Below are positions 1 to 9,337 of a stretch of 64,000 nt of DNA, piece by piece. The first letter of the stretch is position 1; the number at the start of each line of letters is the position of its first letter. The position numbers and the translations under genes were made by a program. The notes beneath the pieces are model-generated. The model was given only the letters and a program-made list of their open reading frames with translations, did not search any database and was not told the origin of the DNA. Source of the stretch: Diploptera punctata. Its lineage: Eukaryota; Arthropoda; Insecta; Blattodea; Blaberidae. Location of the stretch: NCBI GenBank assembly GCA_030220185.1, contig JASPKZ010007538.1:427501-491500 (forward strand), written 5' to 3'.

Positions 1-290
1 AAGCCATTGCTTCTATCTTGCAAATGGTGGCTTCTTTATTAAGAAGGCATTTAATTGGGAATTTTACATTACATTATAGCATTTGGTGTGCGGAATTAAC
101 AGCATATATAAGAAAAAAATTGCGTTTAGATTGGAGTTTCTCATATAGCTCACTTGGTAGAGCATTTGCCTAGAGTGTTCTGGGTTCAAACCCAGTCTGA
201 GCATATAATTTTTTTCTTCAGATATAATTTGTCCATCATTGAGATGTATGAAATGAATAATAAAAACATTGAATGTTGTTGTGTTTGGAT
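1..290 (+). repeat. tRNA-like dispersed repeat, copy 1
   Basis: Positions 139-205 resemble a tRNA: an A-box-like TAGCTCACTTGGTAGAGC and a B-box-like GGTTCAAACCC. The flanks at 20-135 and 206-275 recur around other copies near 7.6-8.2, 17.0, 34.1 and 53.1 kb. This copy has one tRNA-like arm only; its partner arm may lie outside the window. It lies directly before exon 323-354, probably in the preceding intron. A functional tRNA is unlikely because the anticodon arm does not fold cleanly. Confidence 0.65.
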
Positions 291-322
291 AAACACAATT
301 ATAATTTGAATTTTTGTTTCAG

Positions 323-354
323 GACAATGAAGAAACAAGCCTCTAACGTTACAG
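323..354 (+). CDS. Host gene A, internal exon (first seen in window)
   Basis: A 32-nt exon lies between acceptor TTTTTGTTTCAG and donor GTACGT. It starts with one base completing a codon, reads TMKKQASNVT, and ends with one base (G). That base joins the two leading bases of the exon at 6753 to make GAG (Glu), so the phases fit. The product is not recognised. The exon is short, so support comes from splice consensus and phase agreement with the next two exons rather than from homology. Confidence 0.5.
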
Positions 355-590
355 GTACGTTACATCTGATTTCATTCTACCAGTAGTTCATATTAACTGA
401 TATCTGCTATGAAACTGTAAAGATGTTCTAATAATTTATATAAATGAATCGGTAAATATTTTTGCAGCTCCCTCATTTCAAAACTTTTTACATAATATTA
501 TCAGTCATTTGTACACCTCACCTCATAAAACTGAGAATTGGATTTTAGCTGACGATGGAGGGTTTATTATTTATTATCTGAAATTTATTT
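355..590. other. Intron sequence with a PLE-end relic
   Basis: Nothing coding is visible. At 506-520 there is a CTCACCTCAT motif and at 549-555 a CTGACGA hammerhead core sequence. This is the same combination found in the palindromic PLE ends elsewhere, so this is probably a degraded PLE terminus into which the hairpin at 591-720 later inserted. Confidence 0.35.
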
Positions 591-720
591 ATATTATTTT
601 TAGTCTGATCATCTTATTAATGTTCAAGAACAAATCAACATTAATATTGAGGTAAGATGATCAGACTAAAAATGATATAATAAAAATAACCTCAAAATAT
701 AACTTCCTAAAATTAAATAT
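591..720 (+). repeat. Solo PLE hairpin (main PLE family)
   Basis: A 130-bp palindromic unit with an inverted left arm (TTTTTAGTCTGATCATCTTA) and a right arm that starts at CAAGAACAAATC, carries GAGGTAAGATGATC and ends AACTTCCTAAAATTAAAT. It is flanked by an 11-bp target duplication GAAATTTATTT (580-590 and 721-731). The right arm begins where the family's hammerhead ribozyme is predicted to cut. It has no coding capacity, only the end of the PLE. Confidence 0.75.
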
Positions 721-1183
721 GAAATTTATTTGTTTCAAAAGTTCTGATGCATTATATAATTTTATCTAAAACTTTTTTATGAACCTTATTTATAAAGACA
801 TTAAAAAGTTTGTAGTTCTCTTCTGTCGAAAGCACTTTCGTAATGGGTGGTTCACTTACACAGGCAGTGTTATTTAGAAGATAGGTGATTTCAGAACAAA
901 GGGGAATCAAAGATAATATGTTCAACTTCTTACGAACACAGTTATCTTATAGTTCAATTGTTCACACTCATAGTAGTTCTAATTTGCAAAACTTTCTATC
1001 TTGGAGATTAGAATATGTTCATTGTGTTTCAATTAACAACTGCCATTGTGATCTCAGTCCAGTCTTATATAATCGGATAATCGGTGAAGATGTCTAGAAA
1101 TTTCCAGGTGTGACCGCCATCAGAACAGTTGTGACAGCGGCCCTTCCAAAAAAACTGTCTGAAGAGATTGCTTACAGTTTGTA
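721..1183. other. Intron sequence, no feature recognised
   Basis: Apart from the right copy of the target duplication at its start, this stretch of gene A intron 1 is AT-rich single-copy-looking DNA. It has only a 70-codon ORF without recognisable domains. Confidence 0.4.
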
Positions 1184-1675
1184 TGAGGGTCAGTCAAAAA
1201 GTAATGCCTCCTTTTTTTTTTTTCTTCTTCTTTAATTGTGAAGATATTTAAACACACTTTACATACCATGAAAACCACAAAATTCAGATGCCCATAAGGC
1301 TGTAAAGTAAAGATTTAAAATAACTGTAAGAAAGAGATGATTAATTTGTCACTTTTCAATATAATCTCCATCTTTTTCCACTGTTTTTGTCCACCTTTTA
1401 ACAAGGGCATGTATTCCAGTGTGGTAAAAAGCATGGTCTTGCTTCCTAAGCAATTAACGCACAGATGTTTTAACAGCCTCCTCATCCTGAAAATGAATTC
1501 CATGATGAACTTCCTTTAGTGGCCCGAACAGATGGAAGTGTGGTGGTGCTTGGTCAGGGCTATAAGGTGGATGGTTCAGAGGTTTTTGTTTTTGTCGTCT
1601 CTTTATTCTGGTCGGTTAACATTTGTGGTACCTACCATGAACAAACTTTTGAGCACCCCATTTGTTGAATGATCA

Positions 1676-1986
1676 TCATACTACATATACTGATGGCGAG
1701 AATGAAATACAATTATTCTGTTGTTCCCGGTGGTCTTCATGAATCATCTCATCGACTTGCTTAATGTTACATGGAGTCACTGATGTCGCTGGCCTTCCTT
1801 TCCACTTTGCTACAGCCAATTGTGTTTGTCCTTCAGCTTTGTTACGGTGATGAACCCATTGTCTAACAGTACTAACATCCACTGTTAAATCTCTGTATAC
1901 ATTTTTCAACCTTTCATGAATGCGTAATTCAAATTCAAGAATTTGATCACAGATTGGTGTCTAATATGTATGTCAGTGTCAGCCAT
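1676..1986 (-). pseudogene. Mariner transposase N-terminus (HTH domain)
   Basis: Read on the minus strand, the start MADTDIHIRHQSVIKFL is followed, after a stop and frameshift near 1905, by a helix-turn-helix region containing NVYRDLTVDVSTVRQWVHH. This is the layout of mariner-type transposases: two HTH units, then the DDD catalytic core. The catalytic domain is absent or unrecognisable in 1207-1675. The gene lies within the mariner terminal repeats with the start next to the right repeat, as expected. It cannot encode an active enzyme. Confidence 0.7.
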
Positions 1987-2039
1987 TTTGTAAGAGAATG
2001 CAGTGCTGCCACCCATTGACTTAGGAAGCTATTACTTTT

Positions 2040-2348
2040 AATTCCGTTTCTGGATTTATACATAATTAGGAATGAAAAAACTCAAAAAATTGAATTTGAT
2101 GTATATAGGAAGGGTACACATACTGATAATTATATTAAATCAACGGGTTTCAATCCTCTGGCACATAAACATGCAATATTTAATAGCCTCTTATGTAGAT
2201 TGATAAAGGTCCCATTAAAAGGAGAAAATTTAAGAAAGAATACGAGAATATCCTAAATATAGCCAGATTAAATGGTTTTAATAAGAATATAATATCTAAC
2301 AAATTAAAGAAATTCAGAAAGATAAAACAACTTAAAGAATGCTCTACC
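2040..2348 (+). pseudogene. PLE reverse transcriptase, C-terminal fragment
   Basis: Translation gives the PFLDL motif, then FDVYRKGTHTDNYIKSTGFN and NSLLCRLIKVPL, matching the thumb-side region seen in the better preserved PLE copies at 11.1-11.6 kb and 31.7-32.0 kb. A frameshift occurs near 2235 and the reading frame is lost at the LINE insertion. The catalytic YVDD lies upstream in the family and is missing here because the element is 5'-truncated. Confidence 0.7.
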
Positions 2349-2595
2349 CCACCTAGGGAGTGCAAGACCTTATAGTTGGTGGTGGGGTTTGAGTACCTCG
2401 ATGACCCTGAGAGCTATGCCAGCAGTAGCGTAGCTACTGATAGGGTTTCCCATGCTGGACAGGTCAAAGGAGAGAGGTCAGACGAAGAAGCACTCCAGAA
2501 GAGGATATCCAATGGCTTCTTAGGCGGATGAAGAGTTTGGAATCTCAACGGCGAAGAAGGCAGAAGAGATTACCTCAGGATAGGGAGCTGCTGCC

Positions 2596-3517
2596 TTGCA
2601 GGATGGGAGTTGGTCCTCCAAAGGCTATGGGGAAGACATCCTCGATTACAAATTACCTGGTCCTCCAGGTTGGGGGTTAGGCAGAGGGCTAGCACCCCAA
2701 TCCTATAAAACAAAGCTTGCTACGTTTCCCAAGAAATTAGCCGGACGGATTAATAGGCATCAACTTTGGCTACGTAAATGGACTTTGGTATGTGGAACTT
2801 GGAATATACAAGGAATAAGTGGAAAACTAGTTGAAATAGTTAAAGAACTAGATACTCTGGATATGGATATATAGTAGTTTTAAATGAGACAAAAAGAAAG
2901 GACAAGGACAAGAAGTGGTTGGGGATTATATACATTTCTGGAGTGGAGTGCCAAAATCAGGAGTGGCTATCCTCATAAAGAGGAAATGGAAATCTGGAAT
3001 AGTTAATTGGAAAGAAATAAGTGACAGGATAATTAAGATGACTATACGTATTCATGAAACTACTGTGGAAGTAATAGGGGTATATGCCCCCAACAATGAT
3101 GCTTCAGTTGATGAGAAAAGGGCTTTTTATGAAGATTTGAGAGAAGTAATTGATGATTGTGTGAATGGACATGAGCTCCTGCTAATGGAAGATTTTAATG
3201 GACGTGTCGGTAGAAAAAATTAATAGTAACATTGTTGGAGCCTGGGGAGAAGATACAGAAAAGATAATGACAGGAGGTTGATTGAATTCTGTAAGGAGCA
3301 GGAATGTGTTATCGTGAATACAAAGTTTAAACACAAGGATATACATAAATATACCTGGGTAAACCACTCCAGGAATTTGAAGTCTATTATAGACTACGTA
3401 ATAGTAAGACAGCAACGATTGATTAAAGTACAAGATGTTAGAGTACGGAGGAAGATAGAATGTGGATCGGATCATCATATTGGTTGTATCAAAAATTGCG
3501 TTCCCAATGAAAACTAA
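2596..3517 (+). pseudogene. LINE APE endonuclease domain (broken)
   Basis: N-terminal GTWNIQGISGKL (2801-2836), IGVYAPNNDASVDEKRAFYE (about 3075-3135), a DFNGRVGR block in which the usual GDFN reads EDFN, the FKHKDIHKYTW block and the terminal GSDHH active-site motif (about 3467-3481) occur in order. This is the exonuclease-endonuclease-phosphatase fold that nicks target DNA for target-primed reverse transcription. The ORF is interrupted by a stop at 2872, frameshifts around 2880-2915 and a stop near 3222, so it is inactive. Confidence 0.8.
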
Positions 3518-3552
3518 ATTAAAAAACAACTAAAACTCAGAAAAATAAAGAA

Positions 3553-5555
3553 ATGACTATTATAGATGACCCCAGATATTTGGTGCATCTATTACAGGAA
3601 GATAGTGTACGCTATCTATATCAGGAAAGGCTGAACAATAGACTGAAAGTAGTAGAGGAGGATTTGAATGCTGAAGGCCTGTATGATTTTTTAAAACATT
3701 GTGTTAATGGAGTAGCTGAGCAAGTGTTGGGAAGGGAGAGGAAAAGTGGAGGAAGGACAGAATGGATGACTATGGAAGCATTGGAAATTATTAATGAAAA
3801 AAAGAAATTGTACTATAAGTGGTTGAGCTCTAAGAGTGAAGAAGACCTACAGAAGTATAGAGAATGCAAGAGAAAGGTAAAGATGGTTATAATAAAATGT
3901 AAAGAAGAATCATGGGAAAAAGTATGTGCTGAAATCGATCATTCATTAGGATACAGAAGATCTGCAGAGGCATGAAGAGTTATAAGGAGGATGAGGGCAG
4001 TTAATAATCCATCACCAGCCTTAAATCTTGTGAATATGGAACAATGGGAGAAGCACTTTAAAAATCTGCTTGTTGAGAAAAGGAAGGGACAAAAATGTGA
4101 AAATTTGGAGTATATGGATAATATATCGTCACGTATGGAACCTATTTTAGAGGAAGAAATAAAATCAGGCACTGAAAAAAGCAAAGAATGATAAAGCCAG
4201 TGGACCCAGTGGAATAATGACAGAATTATGGAAATATGGACCCCCCTTATTAAAAAGACTTATCTGTAAAATGTTTAATCAGATTTTGGAGGGTGATGAA
4301 ATACCAAAGGATTGGTGTATGTCATATATAACATCTATTCATAAAAAGGGAAATCTTAAAGACCCTGGAAATTACAGAGGAATCAGTGTGATGTCATCCG
4401 TGAGTAGAATTTTTAGCAGCATCGTCACAAACAGACTTGAACACACTATCGAAGAAAGAATGTTTGGAAGACCAAGCAGGATTTACCAGAGGGAAATCAT
4501 GCATGGATCACATTTTTAGTCTGAGACAGATAACAGAAAAATCACATGCTAAGGGCCAGGAAATTCATTTGATATTTGTTGATTTAGAAAAGGCCTATGA
4601 CTCAGTGCCAATCAACCAACTTTGGGATGCAATGGTTGATGTTGGTATCGATTTACCAACGATTTCACTTGTCCGACAGTTGTACCAGCAGTGGTCAGGC
4701 TTCGGGTTAAAGTGGGGTAAGATGATATCCTCTCCATTCAGAACTACTAAAGGCCTGCGACAAGGGCTGTAGTATGTCCCCTACTCTGTTCAAAATATAC
4801 ATCCAGCATATATTGGAGCAGTGGAATCGATATTGTGGAGGCATGGGAGTACCAGTCCAAGGTGGCACAATACATTCCTTATTATTTGCAGACGATCAAG
4901 TGTTGATAGCTCAGAGTCGTGAGGATGTGAAATACATGATGAGAAAACTTCTAAATGCTTTTGAAATAGGAGGATTAAGAGTAAACATGGAAAAAACTGA
5001 ATATCTTGTACTAGGAGGAAGTGGACGAGATATAATCCCTATCCCAAGGAATTATTAGAGCTGTTGAAAAATTTAAATATTTGGGATCACTTATTGATGA
5101 ATCAGGGAGTTGTAAAGCTGAAGTAGATAGCAGGTTAGTACAAGCACGAAGAGCCATAAAAATGTTGAATGGAGTACTGGAATAGGACCATGTCAAACCA
5201 CACGAAGAAGAGGATTTTGAAGTCTGATGTGGAAAGCATAATGACTTATGGTGCTGAGGGATGGACTTTGGTAGAGGGACAAAAAACTAAGATCTTGGCA
5301 GTGGAGATAGATGGAATAAGACGCAGTGCTAGGGTGCCCAGGTTGGAAAGAAGAAGAAATGAAGAAGTGAGGCAGATGATGGATATGGAGGAGACATTGG
5401 TGGAAAGGATCCAGAAAGACGAGCTCTTCAGTGGTATGGTCATGTCAGGAGAATGGAGGATGATAGGTGGCCCAAAAACTCTTTTGGAATGGTCACCTTC
5501 TGGTAGAAGGAAGCAGGGCAGGCCAAGAAACAACTTGGAGAGGAGAGATCCATAG
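3553..5555 (+). pseudogene. LINE reverse transcriptase and C-terminal region (broken)
   Basis: Reverse transcriptase blocks are visible in sequence: the fingers segment PGNYRGISVMSS (about 4365-4400), VDLEKAYDSV (about 4578-4607), GLRQG followed by a stop (4752-4772), and the palm motif FADD (about 4886-4897). The terminal part includes MTYGAEGWTL and a basic GRRKQGRPRN tail. Frameshifts at about 4190 and 4500 and the stop at 4770 divide it into pieces. It supplied the RT for its own insertion into PLE A but is now defective. Confidence 0.8.
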
Positions 5556-5811
5556 ATTGATGAACGACCAAGGTCTGGAGGAGGATGAATGGCGTGATCG
5601 GCAAGAATGGCGAATGGGAATACAGGGTAACTGCTGAAAAGTGGAGAGGCCCTAAAAAGTAAAAAGAAGTAAGTAAAGGATGCTCTACCCTACAAATTGT
5701 TAGTAAAGAAAAGAAGAATTTCAAGAAAATTACTTACTATCCAATAGTACATGGGAAATTTCAAAAAATATTTGACAAATACAACATTAAGGTAGTAAAT
5801 ACAACATTACT

Positions 5812-6090
5812 TTGGCACCAATTAATAAATTTAGTCTGGAAAAACTTTTAAATACCAATAAAAAAATCAACATCCCAGACAGTAAGAAATCTGGAATTTA
5901 TCAAATTAATTGTAATGATTGTAGCAAAGTATACATAGGAAAAACAAAAAGGAATTTAGAAACGCACACTAAAGAACATTTTAGAAATATTAAAAATTGT
6001 GAAATTGAAAAATCAGCAATTGCTGCACATAGTTTACTAGAACATCATAAAATTGAAAAGGAAGCGAAACTTTTGAAACAATTTGGATAA
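5812..6090 (+). pseudogene. PLE GIY-YIG endonuclease domain
   Basis: Contains GIYQINCNDCSKVYIGKTKR, the GIY..YIG motif with an intervening Cys pair typical of Penelope-like elements, then the downstream TKEHFRNIKN arginine/histidine region and IAAHS. The domain nicks target DNA during PLE insertion. This copy is diverged from the main PLE family at 10-12 and 29-32 kb. The frame is lost after KLLKQFG at 6090, and the RT part upstream is separated by the LINE, so no functional product is expected. Confidence 0.8.
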
Positions 6091-6264
6091 ACCGTTGGAA
6101 TTGACAATTTGGGAAATTATATTCATTCAGAAGAATAAATATCGATCTATGAATTTCGATATTCCGGTGGGATAAAAATTTAATTACAAAGTTTATAATC
6201 CCAACGAAAGATGGCAGCACAAGAGGTGATGTCACTAAAGAATCAACAATCACGGAATTTCATC

Positions 6265-6325
6265 AGTGGAAGCCATGACTGAAGAAGGACATGATATTGT
6301 CTGAAACTGTCGGTATCAAAGAAGT
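6265..6325 (+). ncRNA. Hammerhead-ribozyme-like motif of PLE A
   Basis: CTGAAGA at 6279-6285, a stem II candidate GGACA/TGTCT (6287-6291 with 6298-6302) and GAAA at 6303-6306, followed by a short stem III candidate ending at 6314. Stem I is weak (about three pairs). The placement after the endonuclease and 25 nt before GAG|GTGAGT is the same as in other copies. It is probably a decayed ribozyme. Confidence 0.5.
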
Positions 6326-6752
6326 TTGAAAATGTATGAGGTGAGTCGATTAAAATATGTTCTCCACTCACTATTAATGATATAACCTCATAATGTTTAC
6401 TTCCCAATATTAATTTAAATATATTATTTTAAATGTTAAGCTATTGATCTGCAGGAAGAAGAAGACCAGGACATCAACTCAAAAGACTTTTGGGTGGTGT
6501 TTTTACTTTTGGGTGGTGTTTTTATTGATGCCGAAACAGGTCAACAAATGGCCTAAAATTCATGAATGGACTATGATGATGATACTTTTTGACTGACCCT
6601 CGAACATATGATTCACAATCTGAATCTGAATGCCTTATAATGAGATATTTCAGCCTTCTCGCTGCCCTTGAAATTGAAAGATGGTCATTTTAGCAGTATA
6701 TCACACTATTTTGTATTTGAAAGTATGTTAATAATTTTATTTGTTAATTTAG

Positions 6753-6847
6753 AGTCATTAAGTGCAGAGAAGGGGAGAACAAGGAATAGAGCAAGGAAAT
6801 TATATTTACCTAGTGAAGAGGATAATGAAGAAATTTCACCACGAGAG
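6753..6847 (+). CDS. Host gene A, middle exon
   Basis: A 95-nt exon between acceptor TTGTTAATTTAG and donor GTAAGA. Two leading bases complete a Glu codon with the exon at 323-354, then 31 codons read on, including EKGRTRNRARKLYLPSEED. The exon ends in phase 0, which is exactly what the exon at 15264 needs. The sequence is basic followed by an acidic run (EEDNEEISPRE), suggesting a nuclear or chromatin-associated protein, but I do not recognise the family. The frame is open throughout while the surrounding intron is not. Confidence 0.65.
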
Positions 6848-7082
6848 GTAAGAAAAAATACTGATATACAATAACTTGTGCACAATTGGCTGTGCAGTGA
6901 AATTAATGAACCTTTGGACTAATCACAGGAATCTAGAGGGGCACAATCTTGTCACTAATATATTGAGTGATAGAAACTAGCTAGCAAAAATTGGCAATTC
7001 AGACATTGTTCCATCTTCAGTTTAATCAAAATTAAAGTGGGAAGTAACACTGTGAGCTATATTTGAAGAAAAATATATAAAT

Positions 7083-7200
7083 ATAAGAAAAATATACGCT
7101 CAGTCTGGGGTTTAAACCCAGGACCTTTGTTTTCTATGCAACTGAACTACCTGAGCACTCCACTCTTAAGTGCAAATTTTTCTCTTATGTACATTGTTAA
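7083..7200 (-). repeat. tRNA-like dispersed repeat, minus arm
   Basis: Contains GCTCAGTCTGGGGTTTAAACC, the reverse of the tRNA-like arm seen at 10.2 kb, and degraded anticodon and D-arm sequence up to about 7165. It ends in the ATTTTTCTCTTATGTA block that flanks other members. The SINE at 7226 inserted just downstream. Confidence 0.55.
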
Positions 7201-7225
7201 TTCCCAAGTGTCAAATGTGCTAAGA

Positions 7226-7537
7226 GGGGGCACGCCATAGCGTAGTGGTTAGGGCACTGAGCTACAAGCCGGAGGGTCGAGGGTTCAAGTCCCGTTGGGG
7301 TCAGGATTTTTAAACTGACCCAAACCCTCTGGCGGCACTATGGCCCTGGGGCCGACTCAGCCTCTAACTGAAATGAGTACCAGACGCTTGTTCTGGGGTA
7401 AAGGCGGCCGTCACGCAGGGCTGACAACCCGGCTGACATAAAGTGCCGATTGTCTAGAAAAAAGTGGGAGCCTTAACCTCCTACCACCCCAAGGGCCTCC
7501 GGGCCTGTTGTGGGATCACTTTACTTTACTTTACTTA
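7226..7537 (+). repeat. tRNA-derived SINE with target duplication
   Basis: A 312-bp element flanked by a perfect 14-bp duplication CAAATGTGCTAAGA (7212-7225 and 7538-7551). The 5' end has an A-box-like TAGCGTAGTGG and a B-box-like GGTTCAAGTCC, followed by a GC-rich unrelated body and a (CTTTA)n tail. This is the classical SINE layout: a Pol III promoter and a tail for borrowing LINE machinery. The intact duplication and sharp ends suggest a fairly recent insertion. Confidence 0.9.
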
Positions 7538-7554
7538 CAAATGTGCTAAGAACA

Positions 7555-8250
7555 GTTGCTCGATCACGCAAATGGCATCTTCTTTTTTAAGAAGACATTT
7601 ATTGGGTATTTAAACACTACTTTATAAAGCCAGTAGGGCTTCAATTGGTGTTTTTATTATTCATTTCATACATCTCAATGATGGATAAATCATATTTGAA
7701 GTTTTTTCTTCTTCTTCTTCTTCTTCAAATATGATTTATCCATCATTGAGATGTATGAAATGAATAATAAAAAACATCAAAAAAGTTGTATTTCCTATCT
7801 ACATAACTTATTAAGTTGTACTCGCTTCATAATGTAATATAAAATATTCCCAAATAAATGTCTTCTTAATAAAGAGGTCGCCATTTGCAAAGATAGAAAC
7901 AAATTATATTATTTTTAGTCTGATCATCTTACCTCAATATTAATGTTGAGGTAAGATGATCAGACTAAAAATAATATAATTAAAATAACCTCAAAATATC
8001 ACTTCCTAAAATTAAATATAGAAACAAATTGTTTCATAGCATTTGGTGTGTGGAAACTTACAACATATATAAGAGAAAAATTTGCATTTAGATTGGAACT
8101 CACCCTGGTAGCTCAGTCGGTACAGCATTGGCCCAGAAAGTCAGATGTGCTGGGTTCGTGTCTCAGTCTGGGCAAAAAAATTGTCTTCAAATATGCTTCT
8201 TTTGATATTTTTATTATTAATTTAATACTTCTCACTGAAAGACAAATTAT
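7555..8250 (+). repeat. tRNA-like foldback repeat with (CTT)n centre
   Basis: Arms around 7645-7700 and 7724-7775 (TTATTATTCATTTCATACAT and its complement) form a palindrome with a CTT microsatellite at 7693-7722. Outer arms TTAAGAAGACATTTATTGGG (7593-7612) and its complement near 7855-7865 extend it. A plus-strand tRNA-like arm is at 8103-8174. The solo PLE hairpin at 7906-8017 inserted into it. Confidence 0.6.
7906..8017 (+). repeat. Solo PLE hairpin (main family), second copy
   Basis: A 112-bp palindrome with TTTTTAGTCTGATCATCTTA and its complement, a short centre, GAGGTAAGATG and the AACTTCCTAAAATTAAAT tail, here reading ATCACTTCCTAAAATTAAAT. Flanked by a perfect 13-bp target duplication ATAGAAACAAATT (7893-7905 and 8018-8030). 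It has no coding sequence and lacks the CAAGAACAAATC segment, so it is shorter than the copy at 591. Confidence 0.8.
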
Positions 8251-8339
8251 ACAGGGCATATCAAAAGTCTGGTAACACTTTCAATATTTTATTACACAAA
8301 AACTACACACGTCAGTCAAACTCTCAAAGTTTTGTTTAC

Positions 8340-8484
8340 ACCTTATAGAGATTCAATGTGTGAACCACGAGTGACTCAGCAGATGTCCAAACAATAATCA
8401 AACTCTTCCCGTACCCTTATCAACATATCCTCTGTGACTGTGGTGGCAGCTTCTTGAATTCTGGTTTTTAGTTCCTCTATTTAT
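8340..8484 (-). pseudogene. DD41D transposase, C-terminal fragment
   Basis: Minus-strand translation beyond the LINE insertion gives an ELKTRIQEAATTVTEDML-like segment, then FDYCLDIC and VTRGSHIESL before the stop. This is the C-terminal tail expected after the catalytic core at 9062-9337, so the LINE split one gene into two. Confidence 0.7.
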
Positions 8485-9071
8485 ACTGCTGGACAAGTCA
8501 CTCAACCGGAAACTCAAAATGGAAACACTACAAACCTGTGTTCTTCCAACACTGTTATATGGCTGCCAAACTGAAGTACACACTCCAAGTATGCCAAAGG
8601 AAAATCTTAGGCATAACTCTGAAGGACAGAATCTCGAATACAACACTTCAAGCGATATCCTCAACAACTGATCTTGCACAACAAGCCATCAGGAAAAAAT
8701 GGAAGTGGGGAGGCCATGTCGCAAGAATACAGGACGACAGGTGGACAATAAAAACAACCATGTGCGACCCGTACACAGGCAAGAGACAGCGTGGAAGACC
8801 AAGATGACGATGGGCTGACATCTTCAAAGAACGAGCAGGGGTGCAATGGTCCAGAGTCGCCAGATGCAGGAAAAGCTGGAGAACGATGGAGAGCCAACTG
8901 TGTATTAACTAATCACAGAACAGACAGTGTATGCAAACCAAGTGCTACATCCAAGTCAACTTCTCACCACGGAGTAGCTCACTGGGTGACACTCTCAAAT
9001 AGAGCTTAACCCCTGTACAGGGAGGCCTTTGCCCTAAAGGGACATATCAGGCTTTATTTATTTATTTATAA
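8485..9071 (+). mobile_element. 5'-truncated LINE, 3' end
   Basis: Reads a LINE C-terminal region (LNRKLKMETLQTCVLPTLLYG near 8496-8560, then a KWGGHVARI-type block and YTGKRQRGRPR at about 8773-8805), a 3' UTR and a TTTATTTATTTATA tail (9054-9070). It is inserted within the minus-strand mariner transposase. The probable target duplication ATTTATA merges with the tail, so the exact end is uncertain. The family differs from the LINEs at 2.3 and 57 kb. Confidence 0.75.
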
Positions 9072-9337
9072 ATCACGTGCAAAGACGGTACAAACACATG
9101 GTCCTTTAGATACCCCCATAGAAAAAAGTCACATGCAGTCATATCGGATGACCTTGGTGGCCATGTCATGAAACATCTGTCCCTTACTCCAGCACGTCCT
9201 ATCCAACGATCAAACATCTCCGTATTCAGGTAAGCATGAACTGCACTGTGGAAATGTGGTGGAGCCCTATCTTGCTGAAAGATGAAATCGTCATTGAGAT
9301 CTTGTCTAAGTTGAGGCACCAACCATTGCTCCAACAT
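9062..9337 (-). pseudogene. DD41D mariner transposase catalytic core
   Basis: Includes QQDRAPPHFHSAVHAYLN, then FDRWIGRAG, WPPRSSDMTACDFFLWGY and LKDHVFVPS. The second catalytic Asp (QQD) and third (SSD) are separated by 41 residues, which defines a DD41D mariner/IS630 group. Known enzymes of this superfamily cut and paste at TA. The first catalytic Asp lies upstream (beyond 9337) in degraded sequence, and the tail is displaced by the LINE, so the copy is dead. Confidence 0.85.

Larger units (their letters stand above)
2349..5676 (+). mobile_element. RTE-like non-LTR retrotransposon (LINE)
   Basis: Flanked by a 16-bp target duplication: AAAGAATGCTCTACCC at 2333-2348 and AAAGGATGCTCTACCC at 5677-5692 (one mismatch). 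The order is 5' leader, APE-type endonuclease, reverse transcriptase, C-terminal region and a short (AAGT)n tail, all typical of the RTE group. Several stops and frameshifts break the single ORF. The endonuclease N-terminus (GTWNIQGISGKL) is present, so the copy is near full length, about 3.3 kb. Confidence 0.85.
2039..6582 (+). mobile_element. Penelope-like element (PLE A), split by a LINE
   Basis: Reverse transcriptase C-terminal sequence at 2040-2270 (IPFLDL, STGFNPLAHKHAIFNSL) continues after a 3.3-kb LINE with the linker and GIY-YIG endonuclease at 5680-6160. A hammerhead-like core follows at 6265-6320 and then the family terminus ATAACCTCATAATGTTTACTTCC (6378-6401, given in two overlapping parts). 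The element is 5'-truncated inside the RT and sits in the right terminal repeat of a mariner, with ATTACTTTT/TGATACTTTT as likely target duplication. The last 160 bp (6420-6582) are of unclear origin and include a 19-bp direct duplication at 6489-6526. Confidence 0.7.
1184..6606 (-). mobile_element. Mariner-family DNA transposon, interrupted
   Basis: The left terminal repeat (1184-1206) contains GAGGGTCAGTCAAAAAGTA. The matching right repeat is split: its inner part, GGAAGCTATTACTTTTA, is at about 2025-2039, and its outer part, ACTTTTTGACTGACCCTCG, is at 6585-6602. A Penelope-like element sits between the two halves. TA dinucleotides flank both outer ends. The element is therefore about 0.9 kb of mariner plus roughly 4.5 kb of later insertions. 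Only the start of the transposase survives, on the minus strand, so it is a dead copy. Confidence 0.7.

Noticed and set aside
1676..6604. A single 5.4-kb mariner encoding extra domains
   Set aside because: The RT and GIY-YIG parts belong to nested insertions with their own boundaries and duplications.
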